Below are positions 27,672-36,121 of a DNA stretch of 64,000 bases, piece by piece. The DNA is taken from contig NZ_CP043959.1 in assembly GCF_008632955.1 (NCBI RefSeq), forward strand, positions 1,736,001 to 1,800,000, given 5' to 3'. How positions within the stretch are numbered: position 1 is the stretch's first letter; the number at the start of each line of letters is the position of its first letter. A model generated the notes under the pieces. That model was not told the DNA's origin, did not search any database, and worked only from the letters and a program-made list of their open reading frames with translations. Both the position numbers and the translations under genes were made by a program. The DNA comes from Streptomyces tendae. GTDB taxonomy: Bacteria > Actinomycetota > Actinomycetes > Streptomycetales > Streptomycetaceae.

Positions 27672-28073
27672 ATGACCCCACCCGACGGCTCGTCAGAGCC
27701 GGTACGCCGGCAGGACCCGTGCCGGACGGCCGACGTGCTGAACATCGTCGGCGACAAGTGGTCCCTGCTGGTCGTCCGCAACCTCAGCCAGGGGCCGCGC
27801 CGCTTCACCGAGCTCAAGCGCGCCACCACCGGCATCAGCCAGCGCATGCTGACCGTCACCCTGCGCAGCCTGGAGCGCGACGGCATCCTCACGCGTACGG
27901 TCCACAACGTCATGCCGCCGCACGTCAGTTACGAGCTCACCCCGATGGGCGCGACCCTCCGCGAGGCCACCGCGCCCCTGCTGGAGTGGTCCACCCGCAA
28001 CCTGGACGGCATCGAGTCCGCCCGGGCGGCCTACGACACCCGCGCCGAGTCCGCGCAGCCGACTCCCTCGTAA
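27672..28073 (+). CDS. HxlR-family transcriptional regulator
   Basis: A 133-residue single-domain winged-helix regulator. The HxlR signature runs from CRTADVLNIVGDKWSLLVVRNLSQGPRRF through LKRATTGISQRMLTVTLRSLERDGILTR to the wing VSYELTPMG. Cys17, just before the first helix, is at the position used for electrophile or redox sensing in YodB/HypR relatives. ATG 27672 has an excellent CCGGAGGT. It most likely binds the 149-bp gap it shares with the divergent alpha/beta hydrolase gene. Confidence 0.88.
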   Translation: MTPPDGSSEPVRRQDPCRTADVLNIVGDKWSLLVVRNLSQGPRRFTELKRATTGISQRMLTVTLRSLERDGILTRTVHNVMPPHVSYELTPMGATLREATAPLLEWSTRNLDGIESARAAYDTRAESAQPTPS

Positions 28074-28103
28074 GGCCGGCCCGGCGGGGGTGCCCGCCAG
28101 GAC

Positions 28104-30233
28104 CTAGCCGTCACGCCCGTGCCGCCGCCGCAGACCCTCCGCCAGGGGGGCCTTGGCGAAGGCGCCCGCCGCCAGCCGGGCCGCGACCGTGCGGCGCACG
28201 ATCCGGTCGGTCAGCCCCGGGGCGTGCCGGGCCAGCGCCATCTCGGCCCGGCCGCGGCGGGTCGTCGCCACGTCGCGCGGGGCACGGCGGGCGGTCACCG
28301 CCGAGACCACGGCGGCCACCACGCCCTCCAGCGGCTCAGGCCGCGACACCCCGTCCAGGGAGAGCCCCGCCTCCCGCGTGCTGTCGTGGATCGGGCTGCG
28401 CACCATGCTCGGGTAGACGGTCGTCACCCCGACGTGCGTGCCGACCTCCAGCCGCAGCGTGTCCGCGTACGCGGCGAGGGCCCGCTTGGAGACCCCGTAC
28501 GCGGCGGCCAGCGGCAGTGGCATCACCGCCATCCGCGAGGCGATGAACACCACCCGGCCGCGCGCCCGTTCGAGATGCGGGAGGGCCGCCGCCGTCACGT
28601 CCCAGGCGGCGAGCAGGTTGAGGTCCAGCTGGGCACGCACCTCCGCCGACGGCCGCAGCTCCGCGGGGGCGGGACCGCCCCGGCCCGCGTTGTTGACCAG
28701 GACGTCCACGCCCCCGCCGAGCAGCCGCACGGCCTCCTCGACGCCCTTGGTCACCGACTCCGGATCGGTCAGGTCGCAGCCCACCACCGGCACCGGCGCG
28801 GAGGCGTCGGCATGCAGGTCCAGGCCGACCACGCGGGCGCCGAGTTCGGTGAAGCGCGCCCCCAGCGCCCGGCCGAAGGTCCCCGCCGCGCCCGTGACGA
28901 GCACCCGCCGTCCCGCGAGCGGGGTCACCTCCCGCCCGCCGCCCAGGTCCCGCGCCACCTGGCGCAGGTACTGGTCGACGTCGATCCGCATGTGCGGCCG
29001 CTTGTCGCCCCAGCGTTCCCGCGCCGCGTGCAGCTCAGCGGTGACCGACGCCAGCATCCGGTCGCGCGGCGGCCTGCGCAGCCGTCCGGTCAGATGCGCG
29101 GCGAGCAGCCGGCTCTGCGCCTCCACGACCGGCAGCGCCGACCCCGTCGACTGCATCAGGCCCACGAAGGACAGGGCGTCGTCGTCCAGCGGGAACACGT
29201 GCCGGTACAGCGGCAGCCGGGCCGGGTCGGGGACCAGCGCCGGGTCCAGGAACGGCACGGTCGCCCGGTATCCGGTGCACCACAGCACGTGGTCCACCTC
29301 GTCCTCCCGTCCGTCCGTGAAGCGCACCCGGCGCCCCTCGAAGCGTTCGATGCCCGCCCGTACGCCGATCTTCCCGGCCCGCACCAGCGCGGGGACCGTG
29401 TCGCTCAGCGTCGGGTGGTCCTGGAGCACACCGTCCGGGGACGGGGGCAGCGCCGGGCCCCCGGTGCCGCGGGGCGCCAGCCGCAGCATCGTCTGCGAGA
29501 GCCGCTGGCGCAGCCGCCACGGCAGGACGGCCGCCAGCGCGCCGTTCCACTGGTCGGTCGGGCGGCCGAACAGCCGCTTCGGCAGCACCCATACGCCGCG
29601 CCGGGCCGAGATCAGCACCTCGTCCGCCTGTTCCGTCAACTCCGTCGCGATGTCCATCGCGGAGTTTCCGGTGCCGACGACCAGCACCCGGCGGCCCGCG
29701 AACTCGGACGGCTCGCGGTAGGCGTGCGCGTGCGAGGTGGTCCCCTCGAAGGCGCCGGGGTACGGCGGTTCGGGCAGACGCGGGGTGTGGTTGTGCCCGT
29801 TGGCGACCACGAGATGGGCGACCGACTCGTCGTACGCGCCGTCGGGGCCGGTCAGTTCGAGGAGCCAGCCGTCCTCGGAGCGCCGGGCGGCGACGAGCTC
29901 CGTGCCCGTGCGGAAGTGCTCCGTCACCCCGAAGCGTCCGGCGTAGTCGCGGACGTACGACAGCAGTTGGCCGCGTGAGGGGTAGTCCGGCCACTCCACG
30001 GGCATCGGGTGGTCGGCGAACTCGGTGCGGGGCCTGGACGTGTTGAGCCGCAGTCCCTCGTACGCGGCGGTGTCCGGGGCCAGGCGCCACAGTCCGCCCA
30101 ACTCGTCGGCGCGCTCCACTCCGAACACCTCGACGCCCGCCTGGAGCAGCGCCTTCACGGCCGCGATGCCCGCAATGCCGCCGCCGACGACGGCCACCCG
30201 TCCCGGTCCCGCCGTGCCCCGCCCTGCGCCCAT
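28104..30233 (-). CDS. Fusion of a flavin-containing monooxygenase and a short-chain dehydrogenase
   Basis: A 709-residue bifunctional oxidoreductase. The N-terminal part (about 1-440) is a class B flavoprotein monooxygenase: FAD motif VVGGGIAG (15-22), FMO/BVMO-type fingerprint FEGTTSHAHAY (162-172) and NADPH motif VVGTGNSAMD. From about residue 450 an SDR follows: cofactor motif TGAAGTFG, VNNAGRGG, serine in FIASRMAV, and YGVSK with catalytic Tyr and Lys. ATG 30233 has GGGGAAGGG upstream and is preferred to ATG 30272, which has none. The fusion suggests sequential oxidation and reduction or a ketone/alcohol-Baeyer-Villiger couple on one substrate. A TetR gene follows upstream on the same strand. 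No natural substrate is evident. Confidence 0.85.
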   Translation of the reverse strand: MGAGRGTAGPGRVAVVGGGIAGIAAVKALLQAGVEVFGVERADELGGLWRLAPDTAAYEGLRLNTSRPRTEFADHPMPVEWPDYPSRGQLLSYVRDYAGRFGVTEHFRTGTELVAARRSEDGWLLELTGPDGAYDESVAHLVVANGHNHTPRLPEPPYPGAFEGTTSHAHAYREPSEFAGRRVLVVGTGNSAMDIATELTEQADEVLISARRGVWVLPKRLFGRPTDQWNGALAAVLPWRLRQRLSQTMLRLAPRGTGGPALPPSPDGVLQDHPTLSDTVPALVRAGKIGVRAGIERFEGRRVRFTDGREDEVDHVLWCTGYRATVPFLDPALVPDPARLPLYRHVFPLDDDALSFVGLMQSTGSALPVVEAQSRLLAAHLTGRLRRPPRDRMLASVTAELHAARERWGDKRPHMRIDVDQYLRQVARDLGGGREVTPLAGRRVLVTGAAGTFGRALGARFTELGARVVGLDLHADASAPVPVVGCDLTDPESVTKGVEEAVRLLGGGVDVLVNNAGRGGPAPAELRPSAEVRAQLDLNLLAAWDVTAAALPHLERARGRVVFIASRMAVMPLPLAAAYGVSKRALAAYADTLRLEVGTHVGVTTVYPSMVRSPIHDSTREAGLSLDGVSRPEPLEGVVAAVVSAVTARRAPRDVATTRRGRAEMALARHAPGLTDRIVRRTVAARLAAGAFAKAPLAEGLRRRHGRDG

Positions 30234-30288
30234 CGTGTCCGCGCCCTTCCCCGATTCGTGCAGCCGTCGCATACGGCTGCCCGTGGAG

Positions 30289-31041
30289 TTATTCCAACGT
30301 GCGATGGATTATTACGTCACTTCCGTCGCCGGCACCAGACCCCGGCCCGCCCGCGCCCTCGTCCGTCCCGTACAGGGCGTCGAGGAAGCGGCGCACCCAG
30401 AGCCGGAACTCGTAGCGCTCCCGCTCCCGTTCGGCGGGGGAGGCGGCGGCCAGCGCGGTGACGTGGCCGTGCGCCGCCCACACCAGGCTGCGCACCGTGA
30501 CGTGCGGCGTGGTCTCGCGCACGGTCCCCGCCTGGGCGGCCTCCAGCAGCGCCCGCTCCACGTCGCCGTACAGCGGCAGCGCGTAGGCCCGGTCCAGGCC
30601 CGCGCCGCGCGTCGGGTCGAGCCAGCGGCGCAGCCACAGGAACGTGGTGTGCGGATGCTCCTCCAGGAAGTCCACGAAGCCCTCCGCGAGCGCGCGCAGC
30701 GCCGCGCCGAGGGGCTCGCCGCCGGCCGCCGCGGCCCGGTCCAGGTCGGCCACCAGCGGGGCGAGCGCCGCCCGCTCCGCCGCGTGCACCCTCTCGAAAC
30801 AGGCGTCGTACAGCTCCTCCTTGGCGGGGAAGTGGTGGTGCAGGCTCGACACGTCGATGCCCACCCGCGCCGCGATGTCACGCAGCGAGGTCCCCTCCGG
30901 CCCCCGCGCGGCGAACAGTTCCGTCGCCTCCCGCAGGATCCGCTCGCGCGTGGAGGGCCCGTCCCGCTCCGCGCGCCGGGGCCGTCCCGGACCGCGCCGG
31001 GCGGGCCGCTCGTCGGGGGGTGTCTCGCTGCTCTTCCTCAT
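30289..31041 (-). CDS. TetR-family transcriptional regulator
   Basis: A 250-residue regulator. The N-terminal HTH is STRERILREATELFAARGPEG..LRDIAARVGIDVSSLHHHFPAKEELYDACF; a basic stretch RRGPGRPRRAERDG precedes it. The C-terminal ligand domain is helical with several Trp and Leu (FLWLRRWLDPTRGA). ATG 31041 is chosen because the frame upstream runs back through the divergent promoter; no clear ribosome binding site is present, so a leaderless start is possible. Likely targets are the 55-bp gap shared with the transporter gene and the FMO-SDR gene just downstream. Confidence 0.85.
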   Translation of the reverse strand: MRKSSETPPDERPARRGPGRPRRAERDGPSTRERILREATELFAARGPEGTSLRDIAARVGIDVSSLHHHFPAKEELYDACFERVHAAERAALAPLVADLDRAAAAGGEPLGAALRALAEGFVDFLEEHPHTTFLWLRRWLDPTRGAGLDRAYALPLYGDVERALLEAAQAGTVRETTPHVTVRSLVWAAHGHVTALAAASPAERERERYEFRLWVRRFLDALYGTDEGAGGPGSGAGDGSDVIIHRTLE

Positions 31042-31096
31042 CCGGCACAGTCTGGCTAGGATCCGCAGACCTCGCAATCCAACATCTGAGGGATTC

Positions 31097-32521
31097 ATGA
31101 ACGCCGCCACAGGATCCGAAGCCCCTCTCCCCGACGAGCGCGCCCCCGTCGCCGTGGCGGACACCGGGGACGGCGCCGACGTGCCCCGCCCCGCGCTCGT
31201 GCGCTACGCGCTCGGCTCGGCCGGCATGGGCGTCTACGTCACCGTCCCGGGGCTGCTGCTCCTGTACTTCCTGACCGACACCCTCGGGGTCGCTCCCTGG
31301 CTGGCCGGTCTGGCGCTGCTGGTCCCCAAGGCCGTGGACATCGTCCTGCACCCCTACGTCGGCTCCCTGTCCGACCGGGAGCGCGCCCGCCGGGGGACCA
31401 GGCTGCGTCTCCTGAAGGCGGGCTGTGCCCTCGCGCCCGCCTTCGTCGCGCTGTTCGCCGTCCCCGGGCCGGTGGCCGACCGGCCCTGGGCCGCCGCCCT
31501 GTGGGTCGCAGGCTGGTTCGTCGTCGCCAACGCCCTGTTCGCCGCGTACCAGGTGCCCTATCTCGCCACCCCCACCGACATGACGGTCGGCTACCACGGC
31601 CGGACCCGGGTGCTGTCCTTCCGGATGGTGGTCCTCACCGTCGGCATCCTCGTCGGCGGCGCGCTGGCCCCGCTGCTGGCGGGGGAGGGCGACACGGTCG
31701 GCCGCTACGTGGCCATGGCCGTGGTCCTCGGCGCGTTCACGGTGGTCTTCCAGTTCGTCGGCGTCGGCGGCGTCCGCGACCTCCTGCCCGCCCCGGACCC
31801 CGGCCGGCCGGCCCCGGAACGGGCCGCGCACGGCCCGGCCCTGGCCCAGGTACGGGACGTACTGCGCCGCAACCGTCCCTTCCGCGTGCTGGTCTCCTGC
31901 TACCTCCTGGTCTCCACCACGACCCACCTGGTCCTCGCCGGTCTGCCGTACTACGCCCGGCACGTACTGGACCGCCCCGGCTTCACCACCGTCCTCATGG
32001 CCGCGTTCGTCGCCCCCGCGCTGCTCACCACGCCCGTGTGGTTCCGCCTCTCGCGGAGCTGGGGCAAGCAGCGCTGTCTGCTGTTGTGCCAGGGGTTCTT
32101 CGCCGTCGGGGCGCTCGGCCTCGCGGCGGGGAAGGCGGCCGGGCTCGTGGTGCCGGTCCTGTGCACCCTCGTGCTGGGCGTGTGCTTCGCGGGCCTGCAG
32201 CTCTTCCCGTTCTCGATGGTCCCGGACACCGTCCGCGCGGGCGGCGGCGCAGAGACCGAACGCACCGGCGCCTACACGGGGGTGTGGACGGCGACGGAGG
32301 CGACGGGCGCCGCGGCCGGCCCCTACCTGTACTCTGCGGCCCTGGCCCTCGGCGGGTACGCGGCCGCGCGGGCCGGTGAGGAGGTCACCCAGTCGGACGG
32401 CGCGCACACGGCCATCCTGCTCGGCTTCACGCTCCTGCCCGCCCTCCTCATGGCGGCCGCCCTCGCGGTCCAGTTCCGCTACCGCCTCGACGCGGAACTC
32501 ACCGGGCCTCGATCCCGGTGA
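31097..32521 (+). CDS. MFS transporter, glycoside-pentoside-hexuronide (GPH) type
   Basis: A 474-residue, 12-helix transporter. Visible GPH features are the start RYALGSAGMGVYVTVPGLLLLYFLTDTLG, the cytoplasmic loop DIVLHPYVGSLSDRERARRGTR after helix 2, and FRLSRSWGKQRC later on. This group includes sugar:cation symporters, but actinomycete members near oxidoreductases may move other compounds. ATG 31097 has GAGGG four bases upstream. A short inverted repeat AATCC-N10-GGATT (31076-31095) covers the ribosome binding site and could be the TetR operator. Divergent from the TetR gene. Confidence 0.82.
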   Translation: MNAATGSEAPLPDERAPVAVADTGDGADVPRPALVRYALGSAGMGVYVTVPGLLLLYFLTDTLGVAPWLAGLALLVPKAVDIVLHPYVGSLSDRERARRGTRLRLLKAGCALAPAFVALFAVPGPVADRPWAAALWVAGWFVVANALFAAYQVPYLATPTDMTVGYHGRTRVLSFRMVVLTVGILVGGALAPLLAGEGDTVGRYVAMAVVLGAFTVVFQFVGVGGVRDLLPAPDPGRPAPERAAHGPALAQVRDVLRRNRPFRVLVSCYLLVSTTTHLVLAGLPYYARHVLDRPGFTTVLMAAFVAPALLTTPVWFRLSRSWGKQRCLLLCQGFFAVGALGLAAGKAAGLVVPVLCTLVLGVCFAGLQLFPFSMVPDTVRAGGGAETERTGAYTGVWTATEATGAAAGPYLYSAALALGGYAAARAGEEVTQSDGAHTAILLGFTLLPALLMAAALAVQFRYRLDAELTGPRSR

Positions 32522-32537
32522 CCCTGCCCGCCGCACG

Positions 32538-32640
32538 GGCCGACGCGTCAGCGCGGGCCCCGTGCCGGTGCGGCCGACGCGTCAGCGCGGACCCCGTGCC
32601 AGGTGCGGCCGACGCGTCAGCGCGGAACCCGTACCAGCGC
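32538..32640. repeat. Three tandem copies of a 34-35-bp unit containing a gene end
   Basis: Copies at 32538-32571, 32572-32606 and 32607-32640 share GGCCGACGCGTCAGCGCGG and then CCCGTNCC. The rightmost copy contains the last codons and the stop of the VOC gene (minus strand); the other two are non-coding duplicates of the same segment. It looks like local tandem duplication of a 3' end. Confidence 0.85.
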
Positions 32641-33420
32641 GAACCGGGCTCCCTCCGGGTCGGCCACCGTGGCGACGCGGCCGTGCTCGGTGTCCCGGGG
32701 CCCGGTGAGCACGTGGCCGCCCAGGTGGAGGACCTGGTCGACCGCGTCGTCGGTGTCCTCCACCGTGAAGTACGTCGTCCAGTGCGGCCCCCGGTCGCGG
32801 GGCAGCGCGTTGCCCACGCCGTGGACGCCGGTCACCGGGCGGCCGTCCAGGCGCAGCGTCACGTAGTCGAGGTCGGCCGAGACGACCGGATCCTCGTCGT
32901 AGCCGAACACGGTCTCGTAGAACTTGGCCACATGGGGCGTCTCGTAGGTCGTCAGCTCGTTCCACGCCGGTGTGCCGGGCCGGCCCGTCACGCCCCGGCC
33001 GGCTCCCGGGCCCGCCTGCCAGATGCCGAAGACCGCGCCGCACGGGTCCGAGGCCAGCGCCATCCGCCCGGCGTCGGCGGCGTCCAGCGGCCCCACGCCG
33101 ACCGTGCCGCCGCACGAACGCACCACCTCGGCCGTCCGGTCCACGTCGTCCGAAGCGAAGTAGGGCGTCCAGGCGACGGGCAGCCGGCGGTCGGGCGGCA
33201 GCACCCCGATTCCGGCCACCGCGTGCCCGTCGAGCACGGCACGCACGTAGGGACCGAGCGGCTGCGGGCCGGGCCGGAACTCCCATCCGAACAGCGCTCC
33301 GTAGAACTTTTCGGTCGTGGCCAGTCCGCGCGCCATCAGGCTCACCCAGCAGGGCGTGCCGGGCGTGTGCCGACCGGACCCGTCGCCGTTCGGGCGGGCG
33401 TTCCCCCGTGCGTCGGTCAT
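32617..33420 (-). CDS. Two-domain VOC (glyoxalase/bleomycin-resistance fold) protein
   Basis: A 267-residue protein with two vicinal-oxygen-chelate repeats. The first runs from GTPCWVSLMARGLATTEKFYGALFGWEF to about 140, the second from GTPAWNELTTYETPHVAKFYETVFGYDE to the end; both end in DPxGAxF-type strands (SDPCGAVFGIWQ, ADPEGARFALV). The paired-half form is common in Streptomyces and is usually annotated as glyoxalase-like or hydroxylase; metal ligands are not clearly conserved, so enzymatic activity is uncertain. GAGAAGAGAG precedes ATG 33420. Its stop lies in a 34-bp repeat present in three tandem copies. Confidence 0.85.
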   Translation of the reverse strand: MTDARGNARPNGDGSGRHTPGTPCWVSLMARGLATTEKFYGALFGWEFRPGPQPLGPYVRAVLDGHAVAGIGVLPPDRRLPVAWTPYFASDDVDRTAEVVRSCGGTVGVGPLDAADAGRMALASDPCGAVFGIWQAGPGAGRGVTGRPGTPAWNELTTYETPHVAKFYETVFGYDEDPVVSADLDYVTLRLDGRPVTGVHGVGNALPRDRGPHWTTYFTVEDTDDAVDQVLHLGGHVLTGPRDTEHGRVATVADPEGARFALVRVPR

Positions 33421-33626
33421 TGGTCACTCTCTTCTCGGCCGCCCGTATGTCGGCCGTGTCCGCTAGCCCCTGCGGGGCCGTCTCGTGTCCGCCCGGCGGA
33501 TCGTTCCCGCACCGCAGCCGACACCGTATGTGCCCGATCCCGTACGCCCGGTGACCGGATGTGCCCGGCCGAGCAGAGTAGTCGGAGCGGGACGAGTCGG
33601 CCACCCCGTGCGCGAGGATGGGGACC

Positions 33627-34478
33627 ATGAACGCCATCATCTCCGCATCCGAACTCGCGGCCGCGCTGCAGACGGACCGCCCGCCGGTCCTGCTCGACGT
33701 CCGCTGGCAGCTCAGCACGGCGGCCGCGAACGGCGAACCACCGTTCGACGGGCGGGCCGCCTACGCGGCGGGGCATCTGCCCGGCGCCGTCTTCGTCGAC
33801 CTGGACCGGGAGTTGGCGTCCGCTCCGGGCTCGCGGGGGCGCCATCCGCTGCCGGACCTCGCGGTGTTCGGTGCCGCGATGCGCCGCGCCGGGGTGTCCG
33901 CGGGGACGCCCGTGGTGGTGTACGACGGCGGCATCGGCTGGGCGGCCGCCCGCGCCTGGTGGCTGCTGCGCTGGACGGGTCACCCGGACGTGCGGGTCCT
34001 GGACGGTGGACTGTCCGCCTGGCAGGGGCCGTTGGAGACGGCGGTGCCGGAGCCGGCCGAGGGCGACTTCGTGCCGGAGCCGGGGGACACCGGGGTGCTC
34101 GACGCGGACGGTGCGGCGGACCTCGCGCGTACGGGGGTGCTGCTGGACGCCCGTGCGGGGGAGCGGTACCGGGGCGAGGTGGAGCCCATCGACCCGGTCG
34201 GCGGCCACATCCCGGGCGCCCTGTCCGCGCCGACCTCCGACAACGTGGGCGCCGACGGCCGGTTCCGGCCCGCCGACGAGCTGCGCGCCCGCTTCGGTGA
34301 GCTGGGCGTGACACCGGGCGCACCGGTCGGCGTGTACTGCGGCTCGGGCGTGTCGGCCGCGCACGAGGTGCTGGCGCTGGCCGTCGCGGGCATCCCGGCC
34401 GCGCTGTACGTCGGCTCCTGGTCGGAGTGGTCCTCGGATTCGGACCGGCCGGTCGCGGTGGGGCCGGACCCGCGGTAG
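33627..34478 (+). CDS. Two-domain rhodanese (thiosulfate/3-mercaptopyruvate sulfurtransferase)
   Basis: A 283-residue sulfurtransferase. The N-terminal rhodanese domain (about 1-140) is inactive: VVVYDGGIGWAAARAWW has Asp where the cysteine would be. The C-terminal domain carries the active loop VYCGSGVSAAHE, with the CGSGVSA form seen in actinomycete enzymes and mercaptopyruvate sulfurtransferases. DVRWQL and GRAAYAAGHLPGAVFVDLDREL are family motifs. ATG 33627 has GAGGATGGGG upstream; ATG 33618 is less likely. It transfers sulfane sulfur to thiophiles such as cyanide or thioredoxin, in the cytoplasm. Confidence 0.9.
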   Translation: MNAIISASELAAALQTDRPPVLLDVRWQLSTAAANGEPPFDGRAAYAAGHLPGAVFVDLDRELASAPGSRGRHPLPDLAVFGAAMRRAGVSAGTPVVVYDGGIGWAAARAWWLLRWTGHPDVRVLDGGLSAWQGPLETAVPEPAEGDFVPEPGDTGVLDADGAADLARTGVLLDARAGERYRGEVEPIDPVGGHIPGALSAPTSDNVGADGRFRPADELRARFGELGVTPGAPVGVYCGSGVSAAHEVLALAVAGIPAALYVGSWSEWSSDSDRPVAVGPDPR

Positions 34479-34498
34479 CCGCACCCTCCCTTCCCACG

Positions 34499-34565
34499 CC
34501 GGGGCTCCGCCCCGGACCCCGCTCCTGAAACGCCGGAGGGGCTGATTCCAGCCCGTCCGGCGTTT
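34499..34565. repeat. Streptomyces-type intergenic palindromic element
   Basis: Two hairpins in tandem: CCGGGGC/GCCCCGG (34499-34505, 34509-34515) and an extended one with outer 10-bp arms AAACGCCGGA/TCCGGCGTTT (34528-34537, 34556-34565) and inner arms GGGCT/AGCCC. I recognise this CGCCGGAGGGGCTG...CCGGCGTTTGAGGACGAG family from intergenic regions of many Streptomyces genomes. It probably terminates the converging rhodanese and sepH transcripts. Confidence 0.7.
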
Positions 34566-34660
34566 GAGGACGAGGCCCGTCAGGGCCGACAAGGCGGCGG
34601 GCTGTCCCCGGAGACGTACGCCAGGGGGCGCCCTTCAGGGCTATGGGCCGGCGGGCCGGC

Positions 34661-35710
34661 CTACTCCTGCTTCTTGCGCCGCGTCCCGAACACGATCTCG
34701 TCCCAGCTCGGCACCGCCGCGCGACGGCCCGGACGGACGCCGTCCGCCTCGGCCTGACGGTCGGTCGAGCCGATGAGACGGTCCCGGTGGCTGCCCACCG
34801 AACGGGGCATCAGCACGTCCGCGTACGCGGAACCCGCGGAGGCGGCGGGCGCCGGCGGCTCCTCCGCCTCGGGCTCGGACTCCGGTTCCTCGACGGCCGG
34901 TTCGGGGGTGCGCTCCGGCACCACCAGGTCGCCGCGGAAGCTCGGCACCGCCTCCAGGAGGCTGGTCAGGGAGTCGCGTTCGCCCGAGGCCGTGGCCGCG
35001 GTGGACTCCTCGGCCGGTTCGGACGCCTGCGCGGGCAGGCTCGGCCGCTCGCGGTCGCCGGGGCGGTCCAGCGGGCGGTCGCGCGGCAGCCGGGCGATGC
35101 GCGGCACGAAAGGGAAGCTGGGCTCGGGCGCGGCGAGGTCGTCGGACTCGCCGATCAGCGAGCGCGCCTCCTCGTCGACGGCCTGGACCAGCCTGCGCGG
35201 CGGGTCGTACGTCCAGCTCGCCGAGTGCGGCTCGCCCGCGACCCGGTAGACCAGCAGCACTTCCCAAGTGCCGTCGTCGCGGCGCCAGGAATCCCACTGG
35301 ACGGTGTCCTTCTCCGCGCCGCGCAGCAGCAGCCGCTCCTGCACGGCCTCGCCCAGCGGGGGACCGGAGTTCTCCCCGGGGCGGCGGACCGGCGTCTTGC
35401 GGGCGCGCTCGGCCATGAAGGCGCGCTCGGCGAGGACAGGGCCTTCGAAGCGGCGGACGCGGTCGACGGGGATGCCGGCCATCTGGGCGACCTCTTCCGC
35501 GGTCGCACCGGCCCTTATGCGGGCCTGGATGTCGCGGGGGCGGAGATGGCTCTCCACCTCGATCTCGATCTGGCCGAGGCGGGGACGGTCGCCGCGCACG
35601 GCGGCGCGGAGCCGTTCGTCGATCGGAAGCGTGTACTCCGTGCTGTCCGCAGCCTTCAGCACCAGCCGTGTGCCGTCATTCGAGACGGCCACGACACGCA
35701 GTTCGGGCAT
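34661..35710 (-). CDS. sepH: Septation protein SepH
   Basis: A 349-residue actinobacterial cell-division regulator (DUF3071). The N-terminal domain, starting MPELRVVAVSNDGTRLVLKA, contains a helix-turn-helix (PRDIQARIRAGATAEEVAQMAGIPVDRVRRFEGPV split over residues about 58-92). A conserved block PHSASWTYDPPRRLVQAVDEEARSL follows. The long middle is disordered, Pro/Glu-rich, and the C-terminus keeps the conserved SWDEIVFGTRRK. SepH binds FtsZ and stimulates its assembly during sporulation and vegetative septation in S. venezuelae. ATG 35710 has GGGAGG upstream. No membrane segment is present, as expected. Confidence 0.92.
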   Translation of the reverse strand: MPELRVVAVSNDGTRLVLKAADSTEYTLPIDERLRAAVRGDRPRLGQIEIEVESHLRPRDIQARIRAGATAEEVAQMAGIPVDRVRRFEGPVLAERAFMAERARKTPVRRPGENSGPPLGEAVQERLLLRGAEKDTVQWDSWRRDDGTWEVLLVYRVAGEPHSASWTYDPPRRLVQAVDEEARSLIGESDDLAAPEPSFPFVPRIARLPRDRPLDRPGDRERPSLPAQASEPAEESTAATASGERDSLTSLLEAVPSFRGDLVVPERTPEPAVEEPESEPEAEEPPAPAASAGSAYADVLMPRSVGSHRDRLIGSTDRQAEADGVRPGRRAAVPSWDEIVFGTRRKKQE

Positions 35711-36121
35711 GGGGACCTCCCGGGTGGTGCCTGCCGACGTCACGTGCGTCGCTGCTTCCGCTAGTCGAGTGTGGCCTGCCCGGGTGCAGCCTGCCACTAC
35801 CTTGCCGAGTTGCCCGGCGTGTCGGGCGCGGGCCCTGGATCGCCGTTATGGCACGGTTACCTATTCGCAACGCTAAGTGACCAAATACGTCACCCTGTGC
35901 AACTAGCCCCCTCCCGGCGGTCCTCCGAGGACCCGGGCACCCTGACGGGAGTCCGGACCCAGGGTTCGCCACAGTACTCCATTTGGGCCACGTGCGTGGA
36001 TTGGCACGCCGTCCGACTTTGCGCAAGGGGTGGGACTTGGCCGTGGTTGCCCCACTCATCCGGCCCTGAACATGGCGGACTTGTGGGGAACTTCACGCAA
36101 TCACCGGAAACGGAGGGATGT
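35711..36121. promoter_or_regulatory. 411-bp gap upstream of sepH
   Basis: It contains the sepH promoter (minus strand) and the end of the sugar-lactone oxidase transcript, also minus strand. AT-richer sequence lies at about 35850-35900. No open reading frame with codon bias or ribosome binding site is seen, and I could not fix a -10/-35 pair with confidence. Confidence 0.35.
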
